Positions 1 through 10,749 of a stretch of DNA of 64,000 nucleotides are shown here, one piece after another. A program made the position numbers and the translations under genes. Source of the stretch: Sphingomonas palustris (GTDB lineage Bacteria > Pseudomonadota > Alphaproteobacteria > Sphingomonadales > Sphingomonadaceae); the NCBI GenBank assembly GCA_026225215.1, contig JAMFSI010000031.1, positions 1 to 64,000 on the forward strand. The letters are read 5' to 3'. Within the stretch, counting starts at the first letter, position 1. Every line of letters begins with the position of its first letter. A model generated the notes under the pieces. It saw only the letters and a list, made by a program, of their open reading frames with translations, had not been told where the DNA came from and searched no databases.

Positions 1-1718
1 CCCGATAGTTCTATGCCCTTTACCCGCGCCCCCCCGGTCTGCACCACCGCATCGGGATGAAGCGGGTTGGGATCGGCGGTGGTGACGTTGCGCTCGTTGA
101 TGTCGTAGGCGGAGAGCATGACGAAATTCTTGCCGCCCTTCGGCTGGTATTTGAGGCCGACTTCCCATTGCCTCGCAGTGGTCGGCTGGAGCGGCGTACC
201 CTCGAAAGTGGTGCCGATGGTTGGTTGGAACGAGGTCGAATAGCTGGCGTAAGGCGCCAGGCCATTATCGAACAGGTAGACCACCCCGCCACGCCCGGTG
301 AATGCCTGGTCATGCTGGCTTAGGGTGATCGCATCGATCACGTCGATGGTCTGAGTATTGGCCCAGTCCTGCCGGATGCTGCCGGTAAGGACCAGATGGT
401 CGATTTTCATCTGGTCCTGCGCATAAAGGCCGGTCTGCTCGACGGTATCGTCCGTGACGTAGTCGAGGGTCAGGGTGATCGGGCCGCCATAGACCGGATG
501 GGAAATGTCGAGCGGGGCGGCATCGCCATCCGCCTCGCTCCAGAAATCATGCGAGCGTGAATAATCGATACCGAGCAGCAGCGTATGGGCGATCGGTCCG
601 GTCTGGAAATGGCCTTCGACATGGGTATCGATATCGAAATTGCTTTGGTGCGCATCCGCTTGCAGTGCGAACCGGTCCATCAGCGCCGGGTTCGTCGCGT
701 CCTGGCCATAACCGGCGACATAGCCCAATGTCGCATGCATATGGGCATAGCGCAGATTTTGCAGGATCGACCAGTCCTGGCCAAAGTGATGTTGGGCGTC
801 GTAACCGACGTCCCACTGAGTGCGGTTGGCATAATTCAGGCTTGGTTCGCCGGTGAACAGGCTGGTCGGGACGATGCCTAGCGGTGAGGGATAGATCGTC
901 CCGGCAGCGGGCAGATTCTGAAGGGCGAAGCCGTCATCCTGACGCTGAACATGGCTGAGGAAAGTGATTCGCGTGGCGGCATCCGGCGCCCAGGTCAGCG
1001 ACGGTGCGATAAAATAGTGATGGTCGCTGACATGGTCGATCTGCGTGCCGCTCCGCATCGCCAGCCCGGTCACGCGGTAAAGCAGCGTACCGTCGGCATT
1101 CAACGGTCCGGTCAGATCCGCGCGTCCTTCGATGCGGCCATAGCTGCCGGTCTGCACCGAAACCTCACCCGCCGCCTGATCCTCGGGCCGCTTGCTGACC
1201 AGGCTGATCAGGCCGCCGGGCACGTTCTGCCCATACAGCACCGAGGACGGTCCGCGCAGCACTTCGATTTGCTGCAGGCCGTAAGGATCGACCTTGGGGG
1301 CGAGCAGCGTGTAGCGGCTGTTGCTGTTCAGCCCGTCGATATACGGTATGGAATTGGCGAAGCCGCGGATCATGTACCAGTCGATCCGTTGATCGAGCCC
1401 GCCATACTGCTCGGCATTGACCCCGCTGACATAGCGCAGCGCCTCGCCCAGCGTCTGCGCCCCCTGCGCATCGATCTGGCCGGCTGAAACCACCGAGATC
1501 GACTGCGGTATCTCGAGCAGCGGGGTGTCGGTCTTGGTCCCGGCACTGCTGCTTTGGACGGGGCGCAATCCGGTCACGACGATCTGGCCGTTGTCGCTGG
1601 CTGTATCGTCACGCTCGTTGGCGGAGATGACGCGGTCGCCAGCTGCGGTTGCAGCCATGGCAGGGCTCGACAGCGCCAGGATCGAGACCCCGGCCGCCCA
1701 CATCATGCCTTTTTTCAT
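1..1718 (-). CDS. TonB-dependent siderophore receptor (C-terminus outside window)
   Basis: Outer-membrane active transporter for a ferric siderophore or similar ligand, energised by TonB/ExbBD. The reading frame is open from 1718 to the window edge, so the ORF track does not list it. It begins MKKGMMWAAG with a signal peptide ending near SPAMA, then a TonB-box-like GQIVVTG. The plug domain follows, with LEIPQSISVVS, EALRYVSGVN, YMIRGF, VLRGPSSVLYGQ and PGGLISLVSKRP, which are typical of the siderophore receptor subfamily. The barrel begins afterwards and includes YDINERNVTTADP near the edge. GAGGGG lies a few bases before the ATG. It is divergent from a PepSY protein gene with a candidate Fur-type site between them, which supports an iron-uptake role. 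The last part of the barrel is missing here. Confidence 0.93.
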   Translation of the reverse strand, partial: MKKGMMWAAGVSILALSSPAMAATAAGDRVISANERDDTASDNGQIVVTGLRPVQSSSAGTKTDTPLLEIPQSISVVSAGQIDAQGAQTLGEALRYVSGVNAEQYGGLDQRIDWYMIRGFANSIPYIDGLNSNSRYTLLAPKVDPYGLQQIEVLRGPSSVLYGQNVPGGLISLVSKRPEDQAAGEVSVQTGSYGRIEGRADLTGPLNADGTLLYRVTGLAMRSGTQIDHVSDHHYFIAPSLTWAPDAATRITFLSHVQRQDDGFALQNLPAAGTIYPSPLGIVPTSLFTGEPSLNYANRTQWDVGYDAQHHFGQDWSILQNLRYAHMHATLGYVAGYGQDATNPALMDRFALQADAHQSNFDIDTHVEGHFQTGPIAHTLLLGIDYSRSHDFWSEADGDAAPLDISHPVYGGPITLTLDYVTDDTVEQTGLYAQDQMKIDHLVLTGSIRQDWANTQTIDVIDAITLSQHDQAFTGRGGVVYLFDNGLAPYASYSTSFQPTIGTTFEGTPLQPTTARQWEVGLKYQPKGGKNFVMLSAYDINERNVTTADPNPLHPDAVVQTGGARVKGIELS

Positions 1719-1766
1719 TGGTTTCCCCTCAAGCTCTGGTGTCATCGCCAGGGGCCTGCTAACAAT

Positions 1767-1791
1767 AATGCAAATGACTCGCAAGAGCATT
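1767..1791. promoter_or_regulatory. Candidate iron-responsive (Fur-type) operator
   Basis: AATGCAAATGACTCGCAAGAGCATT is an imperfect dyad with ATGC/GCAT outer arms. It lies between the divergent starts of a siderophore receptor and a PepSY protein. Its core resembles the AATGA-TTCGCATT type sites found before iron-regulated receptors in proteobacteria. This is pattern recognition only and no binding matrix was run. Confidence 0.4.
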
Positions 1792-1820
1792 GCGTAGATA
1801 AATGATTATGGAACAACCGC

Positions 1821-2966
1821 ATGACACAAGCTGCTATCCGACGCTGGTATCTCGTCCACAAATGGACCAGCCTGATTGCCACGCTCTTCCTGCTGTTGCT
1901 GTGCGCCACGGGCCTGCCGCTGATCTTCATGGACGAGATCGACGGCTGGCTCACCCCGCCGCTGCCCGCCGTGCCGGCAGGGGCGCGGACACCGACCATC
2001 GACGACATCGTCGCTAGTGCGCGGCGGGCCCATCCGAGCGAGGTGCCGATGTTTCTCAATCGCGACGAGGATGAGCCAGTTTACTTCATCTCCACCGCTA
2101 CCCGCCCTGATGAGACCGACGATACGCGCATCCATACCGACCAGTATGACGCACGCTCGGGCGTCCGCCTGGATCGCCCGGCGATCAACCACAGCGTGAT
2201 GTTCACTATCCTGCGGCTGCACCAAGGACTGCTGCTCGGCCTGCCGGGCACGCTGTTCCTCGGCATGATGGGAGTGCTTTTGCTCGCCTCGCTGGTCTCC
2301 GGCGCGGTGGTCTACGCACCCTTCATGCGCAAGCTGGCGTTCGGCACGGTCCGTAAGCACCGCAGCCGCCGCATCCGCTGGCTCGACAGCCATAACATGA
2401 TCGGGATGACCACGATGGCGTGGTTGACGGTGGTCGGTGCGACGGGTGTCATCAACACACTGGCCGCGCCGGTCGAAACGCTATGGCAGAACGGGCAGTT
2501 GGCGCAGATGACCGCGGCCTATCGCCACGTGCCGCCGCCTACCCGCCTCACATCGGTCGATGCGGCGGTCCGCACCGCGCAGGCGGCGGCGCCGGGGATG
2601 GCCGTGCGCTTCATCGCCTTTCCGGGCACGCATTTTAGTTCGCGCCATCATTACGCGATCTTCCTGCAGGGGAGCACACCGCTCACCGCACGACTGGTCA
2701 AGCCGGCGCTGGTCGACGCGGGCACGGGGCGGTTGACCGGCATCCGCGAACTGCCGCTGTATGCCAAGGCCCTGTTCCTGTCGGAGCCGCTGCATTATGG
2801 CGATTATGGCGGGCTGCCTCTGAAAATTATCTGGGCGCTTCTGGATATCGCGGCGATGGCGGTGCTGGCTTCGGGCTTGTACCTGTGGCTTGGTCGGCGG
2901 CATGTGCCGGCGCAGACACGGCTATCGGAAATCCGTCCCGCGGGGTTGCCGGAGGCGGAAGCGTGA
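1821..2966 (+). CDS. PepSY-associated transmembrane protein
   Basis: Inner-membrane protein of the PepSY_TM family (381 aa). Members are often next to siderophore receptors and several are implicated in reductive iron release; that role is inferred here from family and context. The N-terminus RRWYLVHKWTSL runs into a transmembrane segment (about residues 15-35, LIATLFLLLLCATGL). Further segments lie near residues 145-170 (LFLGMMGVLLLASLVSGAVV), around 200-215 and near the C-terminus (IIWALLDIAAMAVLASGLYLW). A periplasmic PepSY-like stretch lies between. It is divergent from the TonB receptor. The GTG of the next small gene overlaps the stop codon, so the two are probably translationally coupled. 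Confidence 0.88.
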   Translation: MTQAAIRRWYLVHKWTSLIATLFLLLLCATGLPLIFMDEIDGWLTPPLPAVPAGARTPTIDDIVASARRAHPSEVPMFLNRDEDEPVYFISTATRPDETDDTRIHTDQYDARSGVRLDRPAINHSVMFTILRLHQGLLLGLPGTLFLGMMGVLLLASLVSGAVVYAPFMRKLAFGTVRKHRSRRIRWLDSHNMIGMTTMAWLTVVGATGVINTLAAPVETLWQNGQLAQMTAAYRHVPPPTRLTSVDAAVRTAQAAAPGMAVRFIAFPGTHFSSRHHYAIFLQGSTPLTARLVKPALVDAGTGRLTGIRELPLYAKALFLSEPLHYGDYGGLPLKIIWALLDIAAMAVLASGLYLWLGRRHVPAQTRLSEIRPAGLPEAEA

Positions 2967-3166
2967 ACCGACCCACACGTCTCCGTGCAAGTTCGCTCGG
3001 GCTTCGCCATATCTTTCGGTGGCCTTTGCTTATCGGATTGCTGAACGTGGCGGGCTTGGTCTCGGCCCTCGTCGGCGATGGATGGTATGACGCATTGTCA
3101 TGGCTGTTGCTCGGGGGAACGCTCATCCTGATGATCGTGCTCCTGGCCAAGAGAAGCAGCGATTAA
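2963..3166 (+). CDS. Small two-helix membrane protein
   Basis: A 67-residue protein starting at a GTG that overlaps the PepSY gene stop (GTGA), with GGAGGCGGAAGC just before it. The ORF track starts this frame further upstream inside the PepSY gene, but the overlap start is better supported. It contains two hydrophobic segments, WPLLIGLLNVAGLVSALVG and LSWLLLGGTLILMIVLL, and ends in basic residues (AKRSSD). I do not recognise a named family. Small membrane proteins of this shape often follow PepSY genes in iron-uptake loci, so a co-function in iron reduction is a guess. Confidence 0.7.
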   Translation: MNRPTRLRASSLGLRHIFRWPLLIGLLNVAGLVSALVGDGWYDALSWLLLGGTLILMIVLLAKRSSD

Positions 3167-3652
3167 GCGTAAGCGGACAGCATCGAACGCGCATTCGGAA
3201 GACTGCAGCATGACCCATAGCTCCGGTGCCACGCGGGGATCGGCGGCGCTAGCGGTGAACCACGGCTTTTCGGACGTGACGATATTGCAACCGACGGCAG
3301 CAACGCTGCAGGCACGAACACCAGAGCCGGGACATCGATCGAATCAGCGGATTTCCCCCGCTAGAGAGCCAGCGTCATACCCCCTCTCCATCGCCCCGTG
3401 AACGAAGGGTCGCTATCAAGAGCCCCATCAGGTGACTTGAACGACCGGATTTGAGATCGACATTTAGCCTTCAGAAAGCACTGAGCCACGCCCTCGTTAG
3501 CGGTGCGGTAGCGGGTGCCGCGCTTTATACAAGACTCGGGTCTCGACGCATTGTGGCTGGCAGCCGGCGGCCGCGATCGGTTCCTTCGCTGCTTGGAAAT
3601 ACGATTAGATCAGATACTTGTGGTCAAGGGGCGCCGCGCTTGCCACGACGGC
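3167..3652. other. Intergenic region, no gene recognised
   Basis: About 490 bases between the small membrane protein and the end of atpG. The plus-strand ORFs that cross it (3210, 3451, 3515) run on as shadows of atpG and resemble no protein I know. No clear hairpin with a T-run was seen as an atp operon terminator. Confidence 0.5.
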
Positions 3653-4501
3653 TCACTTGCGGGCCCGCGCGCCTGCCGCGAGTTCGACAACCTCGGCCGT
3701 CACCTCTTCCTGGCGGATACGGCGCTCCTGCGCCTGCAGCGCCGCCAGCTTGCCGTCGATGTTGGTCTTGGCTGCCGCCATCGTCGCCATTCGCGCCTCG
3801 TTTTCAGCAGCGAAGTCTTCCATCGCCGCCTCGCAGACTTGCGCGAACACATATTCCTCGCCCAATCGCTCGATCAGCTCCGCCGTAGACAGGTTGGTGA
3901 GCGGTGGTTCGGTTGCGCCGATTTCCACCGCGAACGCTTGGGGGTCAAACGGCAAAAGCGCTCGCCGAGTGACGACGACGCCGATGCCGACCGTCCAGAC
4001 CGGATAGACCATCGTGATGGCCACCGCGCCGACTTTTCCAAGATAGGCATAGATGGCGTCGACGACGTCGGTCGCGATCTGCGGAACAGCGCTCGCCCGG
4101 CTGGGGAGTTCACCATGCCAGTCGACGGCGAGGCCGCGTTCCGCGGCCAGCGCCGCCGAGCGGGAACCGACGAGAAAGACATAAGCGTCGTCAAACCCCG
4201 CCGCTGTGGCATCGAGTATCTGCTCGGCAAAAGCGCCGGCGAAGCCCTGCTCGGCGCCGAAAACGAGGAGGCCGGGCTTGCTACTTGCCTCCGACCGGAA
4301 AACCTCGGTCTTTCCGGTCGCTAGAAACCGCGCCTGCCCGATTGCGCGTGCGGCGATGTCGGCATAGGCGCGCACCGCAGGGAGCAGAGCGCGGCTCTGT
4401 TGCGCACGCGCACCGGCGATACCGCGCATCGCGTTCACGACCGCGCCGAGCTGCCGCGTGGTGTCGATGCGCTGGCTGACGTCGGCGAGCCTTTCGGTCA
4501 T
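3653..4501 (-). CDS. atpG: N-type ATPase gamma subunit
   Basis: Central rotor-stalk subunit of an F1Fo ATPase (282 aa). The N-terminus [30 protein letters not shown] matches the conserved gamma pattern (R-I-x-x-T-x-Q-x-T-x-A-M). The C-terminus has the paired helix signature [20 protein letters not shown]. Its ATG overlaps the atpA stop as ATGA. It is the last gene of the atpDCQRBEFAG operon, which is where gamma sits in N-ATPase clusters; in ordinary operons it lies between alpha and beta. The sequence is shorter and more divergent in the middle than housekeeping gamma, as expected for a second ATPase. Confidence 0.93.
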   Translation of the reverse strand: MTERLADVSQRIDTTRQLGAVVNAMRGIAGARAQQSRALLPAVRAYADIAARAIGQARFLATGKTEVFRSEASSKPGLLVFGAEQGFAGAFAEQILDATAAGFDDAYVFLVGSRSAALAAERGLAVDWHGELPSRASAVPQIATDVVDAIYAYLGKVGAVAITMVYPVWTVGIGVVVTRRALLPFDPQAFAVEIGATEPPLTNLSTAELIERLGEEYVFAQVCEAAMEDFAAENEARMATMAAAKTNIDGKLAALQAQERRIRQEEVTAEVVELAAGARARK

Positions 4502-6015
4502 TCGAGCGCCTTGGCCTGGCTCTCCACCAGGCTACGGACGGCCGCGATCAACGCAGCGCCTTGGGCATCTTCGATTGGCCTGCCGCCGTCGATTGCCGCG
4601 ACCAGATCGGGTACATGCGCGTCGAGCCAGCCCGGAAGCGCCGATCGGACAGCCGGGATCGCCGCCGCCGGACCCGCATCGAACACGCCGTCACTCAGCG
4701 CCAGCGCCAACGCAGTCTGATCGACGACGCGGAGCGGCTGGAACTGCGGCTGACAGAGTAACTCTCGTAGCCGGCGGCCACGCTCGATCTGTACTTTCAC
4801 GCGAGGATCGGGTTGCTCGCCGAAGCGAGTAAACATCTCGAGTTCGAGGAACTGGGCATATTCGAGCCGCATCGTCCCGGTAGCATCGCGGAGCGCTTTT
4901 GCCTGGGTCTTGCCGCCGACTCTGCTGACACTGGTGCCGACGTCCACCGCTGGCTTGTGGCCCTCGGCGAACAGCTTGGTATCGAGCACGATCTGGCCAT
5001 CGGTGATCGAGATCAGATTGGTCGGGATATAAGCGCTGAGGTTGCCGGCATCGGTCTCCGCAACCGGCAATGCGGTGAGCGAACCACCGCCGAGCGCCGG
5101 CGATAGCTTGGCGGCCCGCTCCAGCAGGCGGGAATGGAGGAAGAACACGTCGCCCGGATAAGCCTCGCGCCCAGGTGACTGACCGGTGAGCAAAGCGATC
5201 TCGCGGTGAGTAGCGGCATGCTTGGTAAGATCGTCAAGCACGATCAGAACATGCTGCCCTCGGTCGCGAAACCACTCCGCGATTGTGACGCCCGCGAACG
5301 GGGCGATCCATTGCAGGCCGGGCGCGGCGGCGGGGCTCGCCACCACGAAGATGCAGCGCTCGGCCGCGCCATGGCGGCGGACCTGATCGATCACCCGGGC
5401 AACGCTCGACGACTTCTGGCCAATGGCGACATAGACGCAGACGATGTCGCTCGATCGTTGGTTGATGATGGTATCGACCGCAAGCGCCGTCTTGCCCGTG
5501 GCGCGGTCACCCAGGATCAACTGACGCTGCCCACGCCCGATGGCGAACAACGCGTCGACAACGAGTGTGCCGGTCTGCACCGGCTGGATCACGAGGTCGC
5601 GATCGATAATGCCCGGAGCGGCGCGCTCGACCGGCTCATGACTGTCCGCCGCGATTTCGGCGCCGCCGTCGAGCGGCCGGCCGAGCGGATCGACGACGCG
5701 GCCGAGCAGATTTTTGCCGACGGCCACCCTGACGACTTCGCCGGTGCCGGTGACCTGGTCGCCAGCTTTCACCGCATCGCCACTGTCAAGCAGGACGCAG
5801 CCGATCCGGTCGCGTTCCAGTGTCTGGACGAACCCGGACTGGCCACCGGCAAAGCGCAGCAGTTCGTCCAGGCGCGCGTCGGGAAGCCCCGAGATCATCG
5901 CTACACCGTCACCGATCGATTCGACACGACCGACCTGGTGGAGCTGCGGCGCCAGCGGGACGGCGTTCACCCGCGCGCTGGCCCGAGCCAGCCAATCCTC
6001 AGCCGGTGCGGGCAT
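4498..6015 (-). CDS. atpA: N-type ATPase alpha subunit
   Basis: Non-catalytic nucleotide-binding subunit of F1 (505 aa from this start). It shows the Walker A loop GDRATGKT at about residues 169-176, the [17 protein letters not shown] beta-barrel start, [13 protein letters not shown], and [15 protein letters not shown] with [10 protein letters not shown], all alpha-subunit hallmarks. The frame allows an ATG at 6021, but GGGAGG lies directly against that codon and is properly spaced for the ATG at 6015. The gene overlaps the end of atpF by 17 bases and its stop overlaps the atpG start. In this operon alpha and gamma are placed after the membrane genes, unlike the housekeeping order. Confidence 0.95.
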   Translation of the reverse strand: MPAPAEDWLARASARVNAVPLAPQLHQVGRVESIGDGVAMISGLPDARLDELLRFAGGQSGFVQTLERDRIGCVLLDSGDAVKAGDQVTGTGEVVRVAVGKNLLGRVVDPLGRPLDGGAEIAADSHEPVERAAPGIIDRDLVIQPVQTGTLVVDALFAIGRGQRQLILGDRATGKTALAVDTIINQRSSDIVCVYVAIGQKSSSVARVIDQVRRHGAAERCIFVVASPAAAPGLQWIAPFAGVTIAEWFRDRGQHVLIVLDDLTKHAATHREIALLTGQSPGREAYPGDVFFLHSRLLERAAKLSPALGGGSLTALPVAETDAGNLSAYIPTNLISITDGQIVLDTKLFAEGHKPAVDVGTSVSRVGGKTQAKALRDATGTMRLEYAQFLELEMFTRFGEQPDPRVKVQIERGRRLRELLCQPQFQPLRVVDQTALALALSDGVFDAGPAAAIPAVRSALPGWLDAHVPDLVAAIDGGRPIEDAQGAALIAAVRSLVESQAKALE

Positions 6016-6745
6016 GTGCATCCTCCCGCAAGGCGTGCAAGAGGTCGTCGAGATCGGCGCGCCAGCTGTTGCGCAACACCATCTGCGGAGTCCGCAGTTC
6101 GAAGCCCGCGATCAGTTCAGGGTCCACTGCGAAGACAGGCGCGGTCAGGCCAGGCAGCGCCGCCGCCAACGCGAAACCGAACCGCGCCCGATCCTGGTCG
6201 CTGAGGGTTCCGGGGGTGATGACCTGGAGGGAGCCGGTCGCAAGCCGATCGCGCTCCTCCTTCAGCAATGTCGCAAGGCGATCTACGAGCGCCCGGAACA
6301 TGGCCTCAGTGGTGATGTCCCCGGGCAGCCGGTCGAGCAGTTTTGCGGCCATTTGCCCGGCAAGGGTGGCGGCATCCACTTCCAGTGTGGCTTGCGCCTT
6401 TTTGCGTTCCTCCCCGGCAGCGCTTTCCGCCTCCTTGTGCAGATCCGCCACCTCCTGCTTGGCTTGGTCGAGCAGGCGAGCGCGATCGGCGTCCGCGCCC
6501 GCTTGCACCTCGGCGCGTCGGCGTTCGGCGTCGGCGGCGAAGGCGTCGGTGCGCGCCTTCAGAGTTGCCTCCTGTGCTGTTGCGGCAACACGCGCGGCCT
6601 CGGCATCCGCCAGGAGTTTGTCGGCTGCCGCCTGCCGCGCGGCGATCGCAGCGAGGACAGGCGTGTAAAGGAACCGGCTCAACAGCCAGACGAGCACCAG
6701 GACGTTGATCGTCTGGAGCGCCAAGGTCCACCAATTGATGTGCAC
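5999..6745 (-). CDS. atpF: N-type ATPase subunit b with delta-like C-terminal domain
   Basis: Peripheral-stalk subunit, 248 aa, well over the usual 155-170 aa for b. Residues 1-30 ([19 protein letters not shown] then RFLYTPV) are the single b-type membrane anchor. Residues 35-130 are a long charged Ala/Glu/Arg helix (coiled coil). Residues about 175-240 look like the C-terminal part of the delta subunit/[13 protein letters not shown], then [14 protein letters not shown] and SWRADLDDL, matching the delta pattern D-P-x-L-I-x-G-x-x-[IL]-R and S-x-R-x-x-L. No separate atpH gene exists in the operon. The GTG start has a weak Shine-Dalgarno sequence. The fused delta role is inference from motif similarity. 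Confidence 0.9.
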   Translation of the reverse strand: MHINWWTLALQTINVLVLVWLLSRFLYTPVLAAIAARQAAADKLLADAEAARVAATAQEATLKARTDAFAADAERRRAEVQAGADADRARLLDQAKQEVADLHKEAESAAGEERKKAQATLEVDAATLAGQMAAKLLDRLPGDITTEAMFRALVDRLATLLKEERDRLATGSLQVITPGTLSDQDRARFGFALAAALPGLTAPVFAVDPELIAGFELRTPQMVLRNSWRADLDDLLHALREDAHARTG

Positions 6746-6755
6746 CCCGCGACGC

Positions 6756-6998
6756 TCAGGCGAAGGGGTTGGCGAAAAGCAGCAGCAGCGCGATGACGAG
6801 GCAATAGATCGCCATCGTCTCGATCATCGCCAGCCCGACGAACAAAGTGCGCGAGACCGTGCTGGCGGCCTCGGGCTGGCGCGCGATCGCGTCCATCGCC
6901 GCCGCGACTGCTCGCCCCTGGGCAAGCGCAGGCGCGATAGCCCCGATGGAGATGGCGAATGCCGCCCCCAGGATGCTCACCAGATGGATCCAGTTCAT
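6756..6998 (-). CDS. atpE: N-type ATPase ring subunit c
   Basis: Membrane rotor subunit, 80 aa, two helices joined by the polar loop ARQPEA (about residues 39-44), which is diagnostic of subunit c. The ion-carrying carboxylate is Glu60 in LAMIETMAIY. Lined up with the sodium-binding c subunit of Ilyobacter, Gln27 (PALAQG), Glu60, Thr61 in place of Ser, and Tyr65 occupy the sodium-ligand positions, so sodium transport is possible. Ion choice in N-ATPases is disputed and cannot be settled by sequence alone. The ATG overlaps the atpB stop. Confidence 0.95.
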   Translation of the reverse strand: MNWIHLVSILGAAFAISIGAIAPALAQGRAVAAAMDAIARQPEAASTVSRTLFVGLAMIETMAIYCLVIALLLLFANPFA

Positions 6999-7681
6999 GT
7001 CTTTGCCTCTCGCTGGGATGCTTCGCCGATCGCGCTGCCGATGAAGACCATTGCAAGCGCACCAAAGATGTAAGCCTGGACAGCGCCCGTCAGCAGCTCC
7101 AGCGCCATCAGCGGGATGGGCACGAGCAGGCCGGCGAGGCTCAGCACGATGCCGATCATGAACACGCCGCTCATGACGTTACCGAACAGGCGGACGGTCA
7201 GCGAAAAGCTGCGGGTGAACAGCTCGACGACGTTGAGCGGCACCATGAAGAGCGATGGCTGGGCAAAAGTGAGGAGGTAATGTCCAGGGCCGACTGCGCG
7301 GACGCCGAAGAAGATCGTCGCGCCGAACACGATAAGTGCGAGCGCTGCATCCGTTTCAAGCGCGGCCGTTGGCGGTTCGACGCCGGGGATCAGCGACGAC
7401 CAGTTAGCGACCAGCACGAAAATGAAAAGCGTGCCGATCAGCGGTAGATAGGGCGCGGGCGGTGCATCCATCGTCTCGCGAATCTGACCGGAGATCATGT
7501 CGACGATCACCTCCAGCCCCGCCTGAAGACGCGAAGGACGAAGCGCCAGCCGGCGCGTCGCCGCCCATGCGCCCAGCGTCAATACGGCCATGATCGCCCA
7601 GGTGGTGACGACCGGCGTGGTGATCGGGACGGGCCCGAGGGTGAACAGCGTATGGGTGATGAGCGGCGACGCGATCTTCAT
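6995..7681 (-). CDS. atpB: N-type ATPase subunit a
   Basis: Stator channel subunit of Fo, 228 aa from the ATG that overlaps the atpR stop; the longer track ORF is an upstream extension through atpR. It carries the essential arginine in SFSLTVRLFGNVMSG and the final helix pattern ELLTGAVQAYIFGAL, both conserved in subunit a. It also has FIFVLVANWSSLIPGVEPPTA, the typical second-helix region. It is shorter than many housekeeping a subunits because the N-terminal segment is short (MKIASPLITHTLFTLGPVPIT). It works with the c ring next door to move ions across the inner membrane. Confidence 0.95.
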   Translation of the reverse strand: MKIASPLITHTLFTLGPVPITTPVVTTWAIMAVLTLGAWAATRRLALRPSRLQAGLEVIVDMISGQIRETMDAPPAPYLPLIGTLFIFVLVANWSSLIPGVEPPTAALETDAALALIVFGATIFFGVRAVGPGHYLLTFAQPSLFMVPLNVVELFTRSFSLTVRLFGNVMSGVFMIGIVLSLAGLLVPIPLMALELLTGAVQAYIFGALAMVFIGSAIGEASQREAKT

Positions 7682-7938
7682 GGCGCTGTGCCCAGCCGGC
7701 GCAGGACGAGCTGCCGCGCCACCATGAAGCCTGCGGTCGCGCCGAGCAACACGGGCCAGCCCTGCCGAGCCGCAACGACAAGAATGGCGAGGGTTAGTAG
7801 CATCCGACCCAATCGCAACGTGAATGCAACCAGAGCCGAGCCACCGTATGCCAGCAGCTTGGCATCGCGCGCGATCGCGAGGAAGTGCGCCCATCCCGTA
7901 CATGCGCCGATCAGGACGAAGAGGATGATCGGTCGCAT
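7678..7938 (-). CDS. atpR: N-ATPase accessory membrane protein AtpR
   Basis: An 86-residue, almost wholly hydrophobic protein (MRPIILFVLIGACTGWAHFLAIARDAKLL, then a middle helix LLTLAILVVAARQGW and FMVARQLVLRRLG). It sits exactly in the AtpR slot of an N-ATPase operon, between atpQ and atpB. AtpR proteins have three predicted helices with conserved arginines and are proposed to help assemble or stabilise the c ring. The R-x-G-R and LRRLG arginines fit this picture. The start is the ATG two bases after the atpQ stop, not the longer track start. The name rests on size, hydrophobicity and position. Confidence 0.85.
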   Translation of the reverse strand: MRPIILFVLIGACTGWAHFLAIARDAKLLAYGGSALVAFTLRLGRMLLTLAILVVAARQGWPVLLGATAGFMVARQLVLRRLGTAP

Positions 7939-7940
7939 GT

Positions 7941-8224
7941 TCACTGCCGACCAAGCCATTTCCAGGCAGACCAGCAGCCCAGGCCAATGCCGATGAACAG
8001 TAAAGGCGCTGTCCAGAAGATGCCGCTGGCCTCCCGATGATCGAGCCAGCGTCCGATCACCAGGGAGACCAGCGCCGGCACGACGATCTGCCAGCCGAGC
8101 GCGCCGATCTGGCCGAGGTTGCGCGCCAGCGATGGTCCACGCTCTGCCCGGGCCTGGCGACGCCGCGCGACGCTCACGCGCACCGCCGCGATCAAGTTAT
8201 CCTTCCCGGGGGTTGGCTGCTCGC

Positions 8225-8228
<4 letters not shown>
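7941..8228 (-). CDS. atpQ: N-ATPase accessory membrane protein AtpQ (AtpI-like)
   Basis: A 95-residue AtpI-like protein. A basic N-terminal half (VARRRQARAERGPSLARNLGQIG) is followed by two membrane helices, GWQIVVPALVSLVIGRWLD and FWTAPLLFIGIGLGCWSAW. The first helix ends G-R-W-L-D, a hallmark of the AtpI/AtpQ family. These are thought to supply magnesium or help c-ring assembly. The GTG start overlaps the atpC stop (GTGA). The order between atpC and atpR matches N-ATPase operons. Confidence 0.88.
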
Positions 8229-10119
<1,891 letters not shown>

Positions 10120-10231
10120 CTAAGCGAGTAGCCTGCTTGCCACCCCGTGTATCAGGCCCGCGCGACACACCACCCGGCGGGGGGCATTGCGTGAACAGTC
10201 GCTTCATCCCGCTCTTGTCCTCGCTGATGTT

Positions 10232-10333
10232 CAGCAACGAGTTATCGTAAAGACAAATCTGGCCGAACGAAAGGAAATTAGTGGCGGACCAATAGGCGTA
10301 GATCATTCGAAGTTCGTCAGCGGCGAGTGCGCC
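10232..10333 (-). pseudogene. Phosphoketolase N-terminal remnant
   Basis: The frame of the 99-codon track ORF carries ELRMIYAYW, ATNFLSFGQICL and YDNSLL in succession. This matches the very conserved start of D-xylulose-5-phosphate/fructose-6-phosphate phosphoketolase (EELxKMxAYWRAANYLSVGQIYLxDNPLL). The similarity stops right after, where the expected VKPRLLGHWG region is absent, so only about 34 codons survive. It sits just upstream of the atp operon on the same strand. The match is from memory of the family and needs a search. Confidence 0.68.
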
Positions 10334-10749
10334 GGGCATGCCGCCAATGGTATAGGGAACACGTGAGTCTCGCAGCTTGATAATGGCGTCCATGGCAACT
10401 TATCCGAACGAGCGCAGGGAGGGTCGTTAGCGAGACGTGCGCGCTCGATCGCCTGCAACGATTGAACTTCCAGCCCTGAAAATACGCATCCTGGGCATTT
10501 TCCGGAGACGAGACGGCCAGCACCGCAGGTGCTGTACCGACCATCTAGACCACATCCTTGTCCTAGAGCAGGCTCGGAAACTACTCATCTTCGCCGCTGC
10601 CGGCCCTGAGCGTTTCGGATATTCCCGGCGCCGCAGTTACGAAGCTCATTCATCACCCTAATACCAAGGCTCTGAGATGCTGACGCATCACGCCTTGGTT
10701 ACGCTCAAGCACCGCGCGGGCTTAACCAAAGTTCGACGAATCAAACTCG
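10334..10749. other. Non-coding stretch between remnants
   Basis: Short ORFs exist on both strands (10317-10544 minus, 10437-10661 plus) but none resembles a known protein and none has a convincing ribosome binding site. Given the decayed genes on either side, it is probably degraded island DNA. Confidence 0.4.

Noticed and set aside
951-1487. 178-aa plus-strand ORF inside the TonB receptor
   Set aside because: Antisense to the plug domain with no recognisable motif.
5206-6796. Plus-strand ORFs over the atpA and atpF region (5206, 5714, 5820)
   Set aside because: Arg- and Ser-rich shadows of ATPase subunit genes on the minus strand.
10317-10544. 75-aa minus-strand ORF overlapping the phosphoketolase remnant
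   Set aside because: Reads as another frame of the remnant region and ends without a motif.
10437-10661. 74-aa plus-strand ORF between the remnants
   Set aside because: Arg-rich with no similarity to a known protein, in a stretch of decayed DNA.
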